A stretch of DNA of 64,000 nucleotides from Kribbella sp. NBC_01245. GTDB taxonomy: Bacteria > Actinomycetota > Actinomycetes > Propionibacteriales > Kribbellaceae. Both the position numbers and the translations under genes were made by a program. The notes beneath the pieces are model-generated. The model saw only the letters and a list, made by a program, of their open reading frames with translations, was not told the DNA's origin and ran no database searches. Positions 23,801-31,286 of the stretch are shown piece by piece (within the stretch, counting starts at the first letter, position 1; each line of letters opens with the position of its first letter). The stretch lies in the NCBI RefSeq assembly GCF_036226525.1, contig NZ_CP108487.1:5828001-5892000 (forward strand), written 5' to 3'.

Positions 23801-24883
23801 GATCGCGGCCTCGATGTTGTTCCACTGGTTGGTGGAAAGACCCTTGGCGTCGCCCTGACCACGCGGGCTGAGACCGAAGCCATGGTGGTCCTTGGCCTTC
23901 AGGTCGCTCAGGTACGTCCCGTCCGTGAACTTGAGGTCCACTGCCGCGTAGGTGCTCGGGTACGTCAGATCACCTTCGACGTGTTCCGGGAAGATCTTGT
24001 ACGTCAGGTTGCTCGTCGTGCCGACCTTGAGGTTGACGTCGAGGATCTTGTTCCAGGTGTAGCCCCGGCCCTCGGCAGTCTGGTGTCCGGCGTACCGGAA
24101 CGAGTGGACGCCAGTGAAGCCAGTGCGGGCTCTGGCGTTGTAGGCGCTCGTCGGGCCGGAGTCCAGCCGGGACTCGACAGTCTTACCCGGAGGCGGCAGC
24201 GGCGCGCCGTTCGACAAGGTGACGTCGGCGAGCTGCACGATGCCGTCGCCGTGGTTCTTGGTGATGTCCAGCCGGAAGAACCTGTACGCCGTCTCGTTGG
24301 TGAACTCGTAGACCTTGGTCTGGAAGCGCTCCGGGAAGTCCTCACCGGTGCGGCTGTCCAGGTTGGTCCACGTCGTACCGTCGGCCGAACCCTGCAGCGT
24401 CCAGTCCTGCGGGTCACGGCCGTCAGCGTCGTTCGCAGACGTCAGTGCGTACTTGCGGATCGTCACGGCCTCGGACAGCTCGAATCGCAGCCATCCGGTC
24501 GGCTCGAACACGAGCCACTTGGTGAACTTGTCCCCGTCCGCGACATTCGCGGCGATTTCACCGGCACCGGTGTTCTCGCCGTTCGCCGTGACCGCGGTGA
24601 CCTTGTCCATCTCGCTGCCGCCGATACCGGTCGGCGTCGGACCTTCCACCCCGCCGGCGCCCTTGCCGGTGTCAACGGTGTCAGCGGGCCCCGGCTGCGG
24701 GTCGCCCGGCTCGAACGAGGTGAAGAAGCTCGCGCGCGCCGCCGAGGCGGATTGCGGCGCGGTGGCTTTCTGGGGAGCCGCTTGAGCGGCAGCCGAGCGG
24801 GCGGCGCTTGCTGAAGTCATAGGAGACATTGTCACAACAAGCCCAACGGAAGTGATGAGCACCAGCGGGCGGCGGAAGAGCAT
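20849..24883 (-). CDS. Secreted GH92 alpha-mannosidase with two discoidin-like domains
   Basis: About 1344 aa. ATG at 24883 (AAGGAG 7 bp upstream) starts a signal peptide (MLFRRPLVLITSVGLVVTMS … ASAARSA). Order: F5/8 type C-like carbohydrate-binding domain (~75–215; VADGDKFTKWLVFEPTGWLR, WTLQGSADGTTW), a second beta-rich region, then the GH92 catalytic module (GFWDTYRTVWPAYSLF; FSWSMDGYVNDYGIANMS; GHSNQPSHHIPYMYNFAGQP; GYPGDEDNGEMSAWYLFSML), and a C-terminal discoidin-like domain (WTLQGSNDGTSW). GH92 enzymes are calcium-dependent exo-mannosidases acting on fungal or host N-glycan and mannan. A LacI-type operator lies upstream. Confidence 0.93.
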   Translation of the reverse strand: MLFRRPLVLITSVGLVVTMSPMTSASAARSAAAQAAPQKATAPQSASAARASFFTSFEPGDPQPGPADTVDTGKGAGGVEGPTPTGIGGSEMDKVTAVTANGENTGAGEIAANVADGDKFTKWLVFEPTGWLRFELSEAVTIRKYALTSANDADGRDPQDWTLQGSADGTTWTNLDSRTGEDFPERFQTKVYEFTNETAYRFFRLDITKNHGDGIVQLADVTLSNGAPLPPPGKTVESRLDSGPTSAYNARARTGFTGVHSFRYAGHQTAEGRGYTWNKILDVNLKVGTTSNLTYKIFPEHVEGDLTYPSTYAAVDLKFTDGTYLSDLKAKDHHGFGLSPRGQGDAKGLSTNQWNNIEAAIGKVAAGKTIESVLVGYDKPTGPADFRGWIDDIAISSVANAAADTTAATTAAAKHPSDLAITTRGTNSTGGFSRGNNFPATAVPHGFNFWTPVTNAGSRSWLYEYAKANNEQNRPELQAFSISHEPSPWMGDRQTFQVMPSIADAPTANRAARAWSFSHENEIAKPYYYGVDFDNGNKVELAPTDHAAILRFSFAQGNGSLVFDNVSNEGGLTLDPATGVVTGYSDVKSGLSTGAGRLFVYGVVDQPVASSGKLTNGGGANVGGFLKFAPSVKQVHLRMATSLIGTAQAKKNLEQEVVGTTFDKVKTAAQQAWDKRLGIIEVEGASADQLTTLYSNLYRLFLYPNSGFENTGTVDKPVYTYASPVSPKVGTDTPTETGSKIVPGKMYVNNGFWDTYRTVWPAYSLFAPETATELVNGFVQQYKDGGWISRWSSPGYANLMVGTSSDVAFADAYLKGVPGLDVQAAYDASLKNAAARPPTDNVGRKGLNLSPFLGYTATSTSEGFSWSMDGYVNDYGIANMSKALYDKATKNDPRKQEYLDNYKYYLNRARNYVGLFDPAVNFFQGKDAVGVWRESPSTFDPRDWGGDFTETNAWNMAFSAPQDGAGLAAVYGGREGLAKKLDEFFATPETATFPGHYGGTIHEMLEARDVRMGQYGHSNQPSHHIPYMYNFAGQPSKTQEKVREVLDRLYLGSEIGQGYPGDEDNGEMSAWYLFSMLGFYPLQVGSPSYAIGSPLFTKATLKLGGGKTLVINAPKNSKTNVYVNGVQVNGKKWTSTALPHDLLAKGGRIDFDMTSTPSSWGTGRQDAPPSITKPGEDPMTWHDSTTDTGAVVTSAAGDVAKLVDNDSKTEVTLTGSAPTIDVKLAQGRPVAMYTLTNGLTGAPPAGWTLQGSNDGTSWTDVDKRSGEKWAFANYTRSFAVAAPKAFTQYRLVLTPAAGETGVTLAEVELLGTLKGVQAGTHPSEKVLEARPEPTPSQSIDRNFG

Positions 24884-24928
24884 CGACCAACTCCTTGTCC
24901 TCATGAACGGCCAAGTACGCGGCCCCGA

Positions 24929-24942
24929 TGACAAGGTTGTCA
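24929..24942. promoter_or_regulatory. LacI/ROK-type operator upstream of GH92 gene
   Basis: TGACAAGGTTGTCA is a 6-bp inverted repeat with a 2-bp centre, 46 bp before the GH92 start, resembling the TGACAACGTTGTCA consensus of actinobacterial sugar repressors. No LacI gene is nearby, so regulation would be in trans. Confidence 0.55.
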
Positions 24943-25067
24943 GCACGCGTCGGGGTGATCCTGCCCATCACCCTCACCCGCGGTCAAGGCTTCGTCGCGC
25001 AGTGTCCCACTGGTGTCACCCTCACCATCCCGCACCAAGCCCCAGCCCTGCCCGAAACACGCCGACA

Positions 25068-25126
25068 CTCAGAACAGGCCCGCCCACGCTCAAAATGGGC
25101 CCGCCGATGCTCAGAACAGGCAGAAG
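25068..25126. repeat. Three 21-bp imperfect tandem repeats
   Basis: CTCAGAACAGGCCCGCC, CTCAAAATGGGCCCGCC and CTCAGAACAGGCAGAAG begin at 25068, 25089 and 25110, an exact 21-bp period. The last copy runs into the 3′ end of the VOC gene. The rest of the 24943–25067 gap shows no gene or clear site. Confidence 0.55.
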
Positions 25127-25479
25127 ATGTGCCCGTCAGGATCCGCCAGCACGCGAACGTCGTCCTGGGGTTGCCACGGCATCACCTTGGCGCCGAGCTC
25201 GACCGCGCGCCGTTCGGCCTCGCCGAGGTCGTCCGCGTGCAGGTCGAGATGCGTCATCATCTGCTGCCGATCAACCTCACTCGGCCAGCTCGGCGGCCGG
25301 TACTTCGGCTCCAGCTGGAACGACAGGTGTGACCCGCCGCCCGGTGGGTGCAGCGTCACCCAGGTCTCGCCGTTGTCCCTGATCTCCCACCCGAGCAGCT
25401 GCCGGTAGAAGTCGGCCAGCCGCCGAGGATCCGGCGAATCCAGCACGACCGCACGGAACTCGACACCCACGTCACTCAT
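25111..25479 (-). CDS. VOC (glyoxalase-like) family protein
   Basis: 122 aa. One glyoxalase/bleomycin-resistance-fold domain of the Glyoxalase_6 type: VVLDSPDPRRLADFYRQLLG, WVTLHPPGGGSHLSFQLEP, MTHLDLHADDLGEAERRAVE and VLADPDGHIFCLF. His/Glu metal positions are plausible. ATG at 25479 has GGAGG 6 bp upstream. The substrate cannot be predicted. The terminal codons fall inside a 21-bp tandem repeat. Confidence 0.85.
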   Translation of the reverse strand: MSDVGVEFRAVVLDSPDPRRLADFYRQLLGWEIRDNGETWVTLHPPGGGSHLSFQLEPKYRPPSWPSEVDRQQMMTHLDLHADDLGEAERRAVELGAKVMPWQPQDDVRVLADPDGHIFCLF

Positions 25480-25599
25480 CCGTCACCTCCACGATCCGGC
25501 GTCCACCGGTCGAGGTACCCGACGACGGCTCACCTACCCGCGGAGCAGGCCGGGTCACTCCCGCACCTTTTCTTGTTCACTCGTGAAAAAGAAAGGGGG

Positions 25600-26331
25600 T
25601 CAGCGGGTGGCGGCGGCTAGGAAGGTGGGGCAGGCCGCGAGGAAGTGGCCCGAGCGACCGCGCTCCGTCTGGTCCGCGAGCCAGGCGCCGGCGTCCTCGG
25701 TGGTGATGAGGCTGGCCTTGACCGCCGCGTCCGCCGCCGCCGCGAGTCGGCCTGCCATCACGTCGAAGTCGGTCACCACATCGGTCTGTACGACGGTCTC
25801 GACGTCGCGGAAGCCGTGGTCCACCAGCAGATTGCGCAGACCCCGGCCGGCGCGCGGGGAGACCGAGGCCGACTCCAGTCCGAGTAGTACGACGTCCGTG
25901 AGGTCCTGGTCGGCCGCGTCCATCGCGATGAACCCGTAGTCATGCCCGACCAGCACGATCCGCCCACCCGGCCGCAACACCCTGCGCGCCTCGGCCAGCG
26001 TCGGCTCGGGATCTGCCAGCAGATGGAACAACCGGGACGCGCGATACCCGTCCACCGAGGCGTCCGCGAGCGGCAGGCGTTCCGACGTACCGGCATGAAA
26101 GGTCGCACCCGGCGCGCGCTCGCGGGCGACCTCGAGCGCATCCGCGTCCGGGTCCACGCCGGTCACGACCAGGCCGAGCGCGACCAGTTCGGCGGCGGCA
26201 TGGCCCGCGCCCGACCCGACGTCCACGACGATCTGCCCCGGGCTCAGGCCCAGCAAGCGGTAGGACTCGGCCCGCAATTCCGCGGCGCCGGCCGTCTCCT
26301 CGATCCGATCCAGGAAAGCCACATTGACCAT
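25600..26331 (-). CDS. Class I SAM-dependent methyltransferase
   Basis: About 243 aa. SAM-binding motif I VVDVGSGAGHAAAELVALG, motif II VTGVDPDADALEVARE, post-motif LPLADASVDGYRASRLFHLL and VLRPGGRIVLVGHDYG, the pattern of UbiE/Methyltransf_11 proteins. ATG at 26331 (GGTGGA just upstream) is chosen over upstream alternatives that would run into the divergent MerR gene. Paired head-to-head with MerR 28 bp away, which probably regulates it. Substrate unknown. Confidence 0.82.
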   Translation of the reverse strand: MVNVAFLDRIEETAGAAELRAESYRLLGLSPGQIVVDVGSGAGHAAAELVALGLVVTGVDPDADALEVARERAPGATFHAGTSERLPLADASVDGYRASRLFHLLADPEPTLAEARRVLRPGGRIVLVGHDYGFIAMDAADQDLTDVVLLGLESASVSPRAGRGLRNLLVDHGFRDVETVVQTDVVTDFDVMAGRLAAAADAAVKASLITTEDAGAWLADQTERGRSGHFLAACPTFLAAATR

Positions 26332-26359
26332 GTCGTCCACCGTGCAACTTAATGTCCAC

Positions 26360-26749
26360 ATGAAGTCAACCGACCTCACCATCGGCGACCTCGCCGCCCG
26401 CTTCGGCCTCGCCACCCACGTACTGCGGCACTGGGAATCCGAGGGCCTGCTCACCCCCAGCCGTCGCGTCGGCAACCAGCGCCGGTACGACGCCGCGGCG
26501 GTCGACCGCGTCGCCGTCATCCTCCGCGCGAAGAAGGCCGGCCTGTCGCTGGACCGGATGCGCCGAGTCCTCACCGGCGGCCTCGCCGAACGCCGTACCG
26601 TGCTCAAAACCCAGTACGACGACCTGGTCGCCCAGATCGCCGAGGCTCAAGCTGCGCTGGCCATGCTCGACCACGCCCTCGCCTGCCGCGCCGACCCGCT
26701 CGAGTCCTGCCCGCACTTCCGCCAACTGGCCCAAGCCCCGGCCACGTGA
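26360..26749 (+). CDS. MerR-family regulator
   Basis: 129 aa. Winged HTH TIGDLAARFGLATHVLRHWE, SRRVGNQRRYDAAAVDRV, a coiled-coil dimer helix, and a C-terminal CRADPLESCPHF with two Cys eight residues apart, similar to the effector loop of metal- or redox-sensing MerR proteins. Divergent from the methyltransferase gene with overlapping promoters, a typical MerR arrangement. ATG at 26360; no clear ribosome site, possibly leaderless. Confidence 0.82.
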   Translation: MKSTDLTIGDLAARFGLATHVLRHWESEGLLTPSRRVGNQRRYDAAAVDRVAVILRAKKAGLSLDRMRRVLTGGLAERRTVLKTQYDDLVAQIAEAQAALAMLDHALACRADPLESCPHFRQLAQAPAT

Positions 26750-26760
26750 GCAAGAGCGAA

Positions 26761-26784
26761 GGCGGTGAGCAGGGACTCACCGCC
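26761..26784. terminator. Bidirectional terminator
   Basis: GGCGGTGAG and CTCACCGCC are perfect 9-bp arms around a 6-bp loop, exactly between the MerR stop (26749) and the convergent stop at 26793. Confidence 0.75.
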
Positions 26785-26792
26785 AACCGGCA

Positions 26793-27146
26793 TCAGCCCG
26801 CGTAGCCGAGGCTCCAGAAGAGGTTGACCGGGCCCTCGGTGCCGGACGGGAAATCGTTGAAACGACCCGTGCAGTTGGTGCCGGACCAGGCGCGCTGCGG
26901 CCATGCCGACCGGTTCCGAAGGTAGTCGTACGCCGTCCGGGTCTGGCCGCTGCACCCGCTCGGGGAGGACGGCCAGAGGTCGTGGATCAGCGTGCCGGCC
27001 CGGTAGAGGCACACCTCGCCGCTCTCACAAACACCGTTGCCGATGCCCGTCGTACCGGCGTTGGCGGGCATCGTGCTGACGGTGGCACCGGCGACCAGGG
27101 CCGCCGTACCGGCGAGGGTGGCTGCGAGCTTGCGTCGGAAGGTCAT
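26793..27146 (-). CDS. Secreted peptidase-inhibitor I36-like protein
   Basis: 117 aa. A signal peptide (MTFRRKLAATLAGTAALVAG … ANA) is followed by GNGVCESGEVCLYRAG, the opening of the I36/beta-gamma-crystallin-like inhibitor fold known from Streptomyces metalloprotease inhibitors, with four Cys that could form disulfides. ATG at 27146 has GGAGAG upstream. It may inhibit an extracellular protease; similarity is limited to the first part. Confidence 0.65.
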   Translation of the reverse strand: MTFRRKLAATLAGTAALVAGATVSTMPANAGTTGIGNGVCESGEVCLYRAGTLIHDLWPSSPSGCSGQTRTAYDYLRNRSAWPQRAWSGTNCTGRFNDFPSGTEGPVNLFWSLGYAG

Positions 27147-27271
27147 GGGCTCTCCGTTCGTTCTGCCCGGCTTGTTCCGGGCTGGGAGAACCGAACGTAG
27201 GCAGCGGCAAGCGCCCGCCAAACCGCTTCGGCCAGGACCGAAACGATCGCTTGAAAAGGCGCGCTTCCGGT

Positions 27272-27301
27272 CTCGGCCTTCGACGAGGATCGAAGGCCGA
27301 G
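27272..27301 (-). terminator. Terminator downstream of alanine-racemase-like gene
   Basis: CTCGGCCTTCGA and TCGAAGGCCGAG are perfect 12-bp arms around a 6-bp loop, 4 bp after the stop at 27306 on the minus strand. Confidence 0.75.
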
Positions 27302-27305
27302 CCGG

Positions 27306-28307
27306 TCAGTCCATCACGATCTGGTCGAACAGGGTGGTGGTGAAGCGGACGTCGACGCCGACCTCGTCGCCGATGTGTGGCGGTGTGACCGATGACGGCA
27401 GGTAGAGCATGCTCGCCTGCATGTGCGGCGGCTCGGCGAACCAGCGCTGCTTGCCGTCTATCGTGAACGGCGACAACGCCATTCCGGCCGCGTCCAGACC
27501 ACCCTTGGCGAGCGCGATCGTGCGCTGCCGGACGGTCGCCGCCGCGGTCGGCGCCTCCATCCCGACACCGTGCGCGGTGCCACCGGAGACGACCAGGATG
27601 TGCCCGTCACCTGCGACCCGGCGCTGCCGATAACCGACGCGCTCGCCACGACGTACCGAGTGCACATCGAGCACGGTCGCCCGCACGGTCAGCGCACCAC
27701 GGTCGCCGAGCCATAGGCCGGTGCCCATCCGGAGCCGCACGTTCTCGCCGATATCGCCGAGCTTGGTCGCCGGTACGTGCGAGACCCAGAGGGGTCCCTT
27801 GCGTACGGCGTTCGCCTGGCGGCCGAGCTCGGCGGCCTCGCGGATGTTCGCCGCGTAACCACCGGCGCCCATCGGGAAGTGCAGGGACCAGCCTTCGAAA
27901 CGGACCCGGTCCAGCGAGCTCATCAGCATCGAGTGCCGTAGTTCGCGGGCGCCGATCCCGTGCCGGCGCATCGAGGTCTGCACCTCGACGACAACGCGGC
28001 TGCGGGCCGGGATCGAGACCAGGTCGGCCAGCCGGCTGACGGTGTGGATCACGTTCGGGCCGACCTGCGTGCGCACGAAAGGGCGCCACGGGGTCAGGAC
28101 GACCACTTCGGCCTGCGGGTCGCTCGGGACTTCTTCATAGGTACCGACGGCCACCGTCTTGGCGCCGAGGGCGGCTGCTTCGGCCAGCAGTCGGGCATTG
28201 CCGACGCCGTAGCCGTTACCTTTCGCGACCGGCACGATGGACTCGTTCCACGTGGAACGTAAATGCTCGCGCCACCGAGCCTGGTCGATGTGCAGAGTCA
28301 GGGGCAT
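27306..28307 (-). CDS. Alanine-racemase-like PLP enzyme paired with FemX
   Basis: 333 aa. The N-terminal barrel has VPVAKGNGYGVGN with Lys 29 in the PLP-lysine position of the alanine racemase motif (VxKxxxYGhG), and later motifs RGERVGYRQR and SGGTAHGVGMEAP match the second domain of that fold. It is shorter than housekeeping Alr (~370 aa) and lacks its usual substrate-loop wording, so amino acid specificity is unknown. It lies 6 bp downstream of the FemX gene. The pair probably makes or modifies an amino acid of the peptidoglycan bridge (inference). Confidence 0.75.
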   Translation of the reverse strand: MPLTLHIDQARWREHLRSTWNESIVPVAKGNGYGVGNARLLAEAAALGAKTVAVGTYEEVPSDPQAEVVVLTPWRPFVRTQVGPNVIHTVSRLADLVSIPARSRVVVEVQTSMRRHGIGARELRHSMLMSSLDRVRFEGWSLHFPMGAGGYAANIREAAELGRQANAVRKGPLWVSHVPATKLGDIGENVRLRMGTGLWLGDRGALTVRATVLDVHSVRRGERVGYRQRRVAGDGHILVVSGGTAHGVGMEAPTAAATVRQRTIALAKGGLDAAGMALSPFTIDGKQRWFAEPPHMQASMLYLPSSVTPPHIGDEVGVDVRFTTTLFDQIVMD

Positions 28308-28313
28308 GTCAGG

Positions 28314-29444
28314 TCATCGCCGTCTCATGTAGAGGTCGAATGCGGTGTAGAGCGGCTTGTTCAACGGCAGATCCCACTCACCGACGTACTCGACGGCTTC
28401 GCCGCCGGTGCCGACCTTGAACTGGATCAGCCCGACGTGCGGGTCGTCCGGATCCAAGGTGTCGGTGATGCCCCGTAGGTCGTACACAGTGGCGCCGGAC
28501 TCGAGCGCGTCCGACATCATCCGCCACTGGATGGCGTTGGATCCACGCACATCCCGTTTGGCGGTCGAGCTGGCTCCATAGGAGTACCACGAGTGCCGGC
28601 CCACTCTGATCCAGATCGTGCTCGCGACCAGATCGCCTTCGTGGTGGGCGTTGTAGAGCCGGAAGTCGCAACAGCCATGCGGCTGGGTCGTGAGCGCCTC
28701 GTACATCTTCACGAAGTACGGCAGCGGCCGCGGCGTGAAGTGATCCCGCTCGGCCGTCTCGACGTACAACGCGTGGAACGCCTTCAGGTCCTCGGCCGTA
28801 CCGAGGCTGACCTCGACGCCCAGCTTGTCGGCCTTCTTGATGTTGCGCCGCCACAACTGGTTCATGCCCTTGAGTACGTCATCGGGCGTCTTACCGCCGA
28901 GAGGCACCTGGAACACGAACTGCGGCTGCCCGGCGGCGAAGCCCTCGCCGACGCGCGGAGCCTTCCAGCCGAGGGCGTGCAGCTGCGCGATCACGGTGGC
29001 GCCGGACGGCTCGATCACGTCGGGCCGGACATCACCGAGGCGCGGCTGCTGACCACTGGCGATCGCGTCCTTGATCGTCTTCGCGGACCAGCGCCGGGTC
29101 GCGACCGGCGGACCCATCCGCAGGCCGAAAGCCCCTTGTTCCTTGCAGTGTTCGGCCAGTGGGCGCAGGTAGCGGCCGACGTCGATCGCGTCCCAGTCGA
29201 TCACCGGGCCCTCGGGCAGATAGGCGAGATAACGCTTCACCTTCGGCATCTGCCGGTAGAGCACCAGCGCCGAGCCGAGCAGCTCAGCGGGATTGGCCGG
29301 ATCGAACCAGCCGAGCGACTCCGCTTTCCACTCGCCCTTCACCGCCGCCCAGCCAGGGGTCTGCAGGAAGCTCGCCGACGGGCGCGACGCGATGAACGCC
29401 GCGTGATCGTCGGTGGAGATGGGCCGGATCAACAAGTCACTCAC
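28314..29444 (-). CDS. femX: FemABX-family lipid II peptidyltransferase
   Basis: About 376 aa. FemAB fold with two GNAT-like halves: SASFLQTPGWAAVKGEWKAE, YLAYLPEGPVIDWDA, GMNQLWRRNIKKADKLGVEV, WYSYGASSTAKRDVRGSNAI and VYDLRGITDTLDPDDPHVGL. Such enzymes add a bridge amino acid from aminoacyl-tRNA to lipid II. A femX gene is found in the same rpsF neighbourhood in Streptomyces. GTG at 29444 fits the divergent SDR start; the ribosome site is weak and TAACCT upstream could serve a leaderless message. Confidence 0.87.
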   Translation of the reverse strand: MSDLLIRPISTDDHAAFIASRPSASFLQTPGWAAVKGEWKAESLGWFDPANPAELLGSALVLYRQMPKVKRYLAYLPEGPVIDWDAIDVGRYLRPLAEHCKEQGAFGLRMGPPVATRRWSAKTIKDAIASGQQPRLGDVRPDVIEPSGATVIAQLHALGWKAPRVGEGFAAGQPQFVFQVPLGGKTPDDVLKGMNQLWRRNIKKADKLGVEVSLGTAEDLKAFHALYVETAERDHFTPRPLPYFVKMYEALTTQPHGCCDFRLYNAHHEGDLVASTIWIRVGRHSWYSYGASSTAKRDVRGSNAIQWRMMSDALESGATVYDLRGITDTLDPDDPHVGLIQFKVGTGGEAVEYVGEWDLPLNKPLYTAFDLYMRRR

Positions 29445-29496
29445 GGTGCGCCAGGTTACCGGCCCACGCTCAATCGCCCGAACTAGGCTGGGTCGA

Positions 29497-30225
29497 ATGA
29501 GCTTCGTCGCGCTGGTCACGGGTTCCACGTCGGGTATTGGCGCGGCTACAGCGCGTCGTCTCGCGGCCGATGGTTTGACCGTCGTCATCCATTCCCGCAG
29601 CAGTGTCGAAGCCGGCCAGGCGCTGGCCGATGAGCTTGGTGGAAGCTACGTCCAGGCCGACCTCGGCGTGGACGCGGAGGCCACCGGTTTGGTCGAGCAG
29701 ACTCTCGCTCGGCATGGCCGGCTCGACGTACTCGTGAACAACGCGGGCATCAGCTGGCCCGTCCCTCATGCCGATCTCGACGCGTTGAGTGCTGCCGATT
29801 GGCGCCGGCTGCTCGACGTGAACCTCATCGCGCCCTGGCTGCTCTGTACGGCGGCCCTTCCGGCGCTGCGCGCTTCCGATCGCCCGGGCGGTGGCGCGAT
29901 CGTCAACGTCACCAGCCATGCGGGCGTCCGGCCGAAGGGCAGCTCGATCGCGTACGCCGCAAGTAAGGCCGCGCTCAACCACATGACCAAGCTGCTCGCC
30001 GCCGCGCTTGGACCTGCAGTGCGGGTCAACGCGGTAGCGCCCGGACTGGTGGATACGCCGCTCACCAAAGACTGGACCGAGGCCCACGAACTCTGGAACT
30101 CGCAAAGCCCCATGCGCCGTCCGGCCCAGCCCTCCGACGTGGCAGACCTAGTGGCCGCCGTACTAGCTAATACGTACCTGACGGGTGAGGTGATCTTGCT
30201 GGACGGTGGGCTGAACCTTCGGTGA
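29497..30225 (+). CDS. Short-chain dehydrogenase/reductase
   Basis: 242 aa. Classical SDR: NAD(P) loop VTGSTSGIGAATA, NNAG, Ser in NVTSHAGVRP, and YxxxK in IAYAASKAALNH; C-terminal TGEVILLDGGLNLR. The ATG at 29497 is 52 bp from the divergent FemX start. Substrate unknown. Confidence 0.87.
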   Translation: MSFVALVTGSTSGIGAATARRLAADGLTVVIHSRSSVEAGQALADELGGSYVQADLGVDAEATGLVEQTLARHGRLDVLVNNAGISWPVPHADLDALSAADWRRLLDVNLIAPWLLCTAALPALRASDRPGGGAIVNVTSHAGVRPKGSSIAYAASKAALNHMTKLLAAALGPAVRVNAVAPGLVDTPLTKDWTEAHELWNSQSPMRRPAQPSDVADLVAAVLANTYLTGEVILLDGGLNLR

Positions 30226-30277
30226 GTACGGCGTGCCTTGGGCGCGTACTGGTGGTTCCGGCTGGTTTGCTCGGGTT

Positions 30278-30871
30278 ATGCGTCTACTAGTACGTGCTGC
30301 CGCGGTTGCCGTGTCTTTGGCGCTCATGCCCGTCTTGCCGGCTGACGCGACCACGGCCCGGTACGACGTACAGGTGGTGCCGGGTGGTCCGCTGTTGCCG
30401 TTCACGCGTGCTGCGGCGGATCGGGTGTTGCTCGCGGACAAGGTGGCCGCGGCGAAGTACGGCACGCCGGCGCCGATCGACGATCCGGTGCGGGAGAAGG
30501 CGATTCTCGAGGCGGTGGCGGCGAAATCGCGGGAGTGGGGGATCGACCCGGAGGCGTCGGTACGGATCTTCCGCGACCAGATCGAGGCCAAGAAGGTGGT
30601 CCAGCGGGAGTGGTATCGCCGGTGGGACTCGGGTCAGGCCGAGCCGCCGGCCGAACGACCCGATCTCGGCCAAATCCGTCCGCTGATCGACAAGCTCAAC
30701 GCCGTACTGCTCGACGAAATCCGCCTCACGGTCGACGTCCGGGCGCGACCGTCATGCGTCACCAAGCAGACGCGTGCCTACGTCGCGGTGGTGGTTGAGA
30801 AGCGGCTCGACCCGTTACACGCGACCGCGCTGGCCCGGGCGCTGACGTCGTTGTGCGCGATGCTGCGATAA
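30278..30871 (+). CDS. Secreted chorismate mutase (AroQ-gamma type)
   Basis: 197 aa. A signal peptide (MRLLVRAAAVAVSLALMPVL … ADA) is followed by an all-helical AroQ domain: LLPFTRAAADRVLLADKVAA, KAILEAVAAKSREWGIDPEA, VRIFRDQIEAKKVVQREWYR (RDQxEAxK core) and a Cys pair in the C-terminal part as in secreted mycobacterial Rv1885c. It turns chorismate into prephenate outside the cytoplasm, where its role is unclear. Confidence 0.85.
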   Translation: MRLLVRAAAVAVSLALMPVLPADATTARYDVQVVPGGPLLPFTRAAADRVLLADKVAAAKYGTPAPIDDPVREKAILEAVAAKSREWGIDPEASVRIFRDQIEAKKVVQREWYRRWDSGQAEPPAERPDLGQIRPLIDKLNAVLLDEIRLTVDVRARPSCVTKQTRAYVAVVVEKRLDPLHATALARALTSLCAMLR

Positions 30872-30881
30872 CGTCCGGACC

Positions 30882-31286
30882 ATGGCCGCCGCGGATCACT
30901 CCACTCACCCCGCTCGACGCTCGACCGCGTTCGTCTATTGGATCTGCGTGGTGCTGACGCTGCTGGTCGGCGTCTTCCTGGCGGTCGACGCGAGCGCGGG
31001 CGGCTACGGCACCCCGGCCTGGGTCGGCACCAGCATCGCCGCGATCGGGCTGCTCGCGCTGGCCGGCCTGTACGCCGCTTGCGCGCTCGGGCGGATCCGG
31101 CTCGAGACGTCGATCCTGGCCGGCCGGTTCAAGGGCAAGGCGACGTACTTGCATGTGACGGTCGTCTGCCTGGTGCTGGTGATCGGCGCCGACATCCTGA
31201 TCCCGAACCGCGAGGCGGGCAGTCTCGCCGTACTGTTCCCGTTCGGTATCGCCTACTGGTTAAGCCACGCCACCTCCGAGCACTAA
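30882..31286 (+). CDS. Four-helix membrane protein of unknown function
   Basis: 134 aa. Four hydrophobic segments (STAFVYWICVVLTLLVGVFL; WVGTSIAAIGLLALAGLYAA; HVTVVCLVLVIGADILI; AVLFPFGIAYWLS). I do not recognise the family. It starts 10 bp after the chorismate mutase gene and its stop overlaps the convergent endonuclease IV stop by 4 bp. Confidence 0.65.
   Translation: MAAADHSTHPARRSTAFVYWICVVLTLLVGVFLAVDASAGGYGTPAWVGTSIAAIGLLALAGLYAACALGRIRLETSILAGRFKGKATYLHVTVVCLVLVIGADILIPNREAGSLAVLFPFGIAYWLSHATSEH

Noticed and set aside
20921..24814. Very long plus-strand open frame (about 1297 codons) opposite the GH92 gene
   Set aside because: It is the antisense of a clear GH92 gene; composition is Arg/Val/Asp-rich without domains, as expected for an antisense frame in high-GC DNA.
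25566..25598. Terminator near CCTTTTCTT…AAAAAGAAAGG
   Set aside because: Arms are imperfect and AT-rich with a long loop; too weak to annotate.
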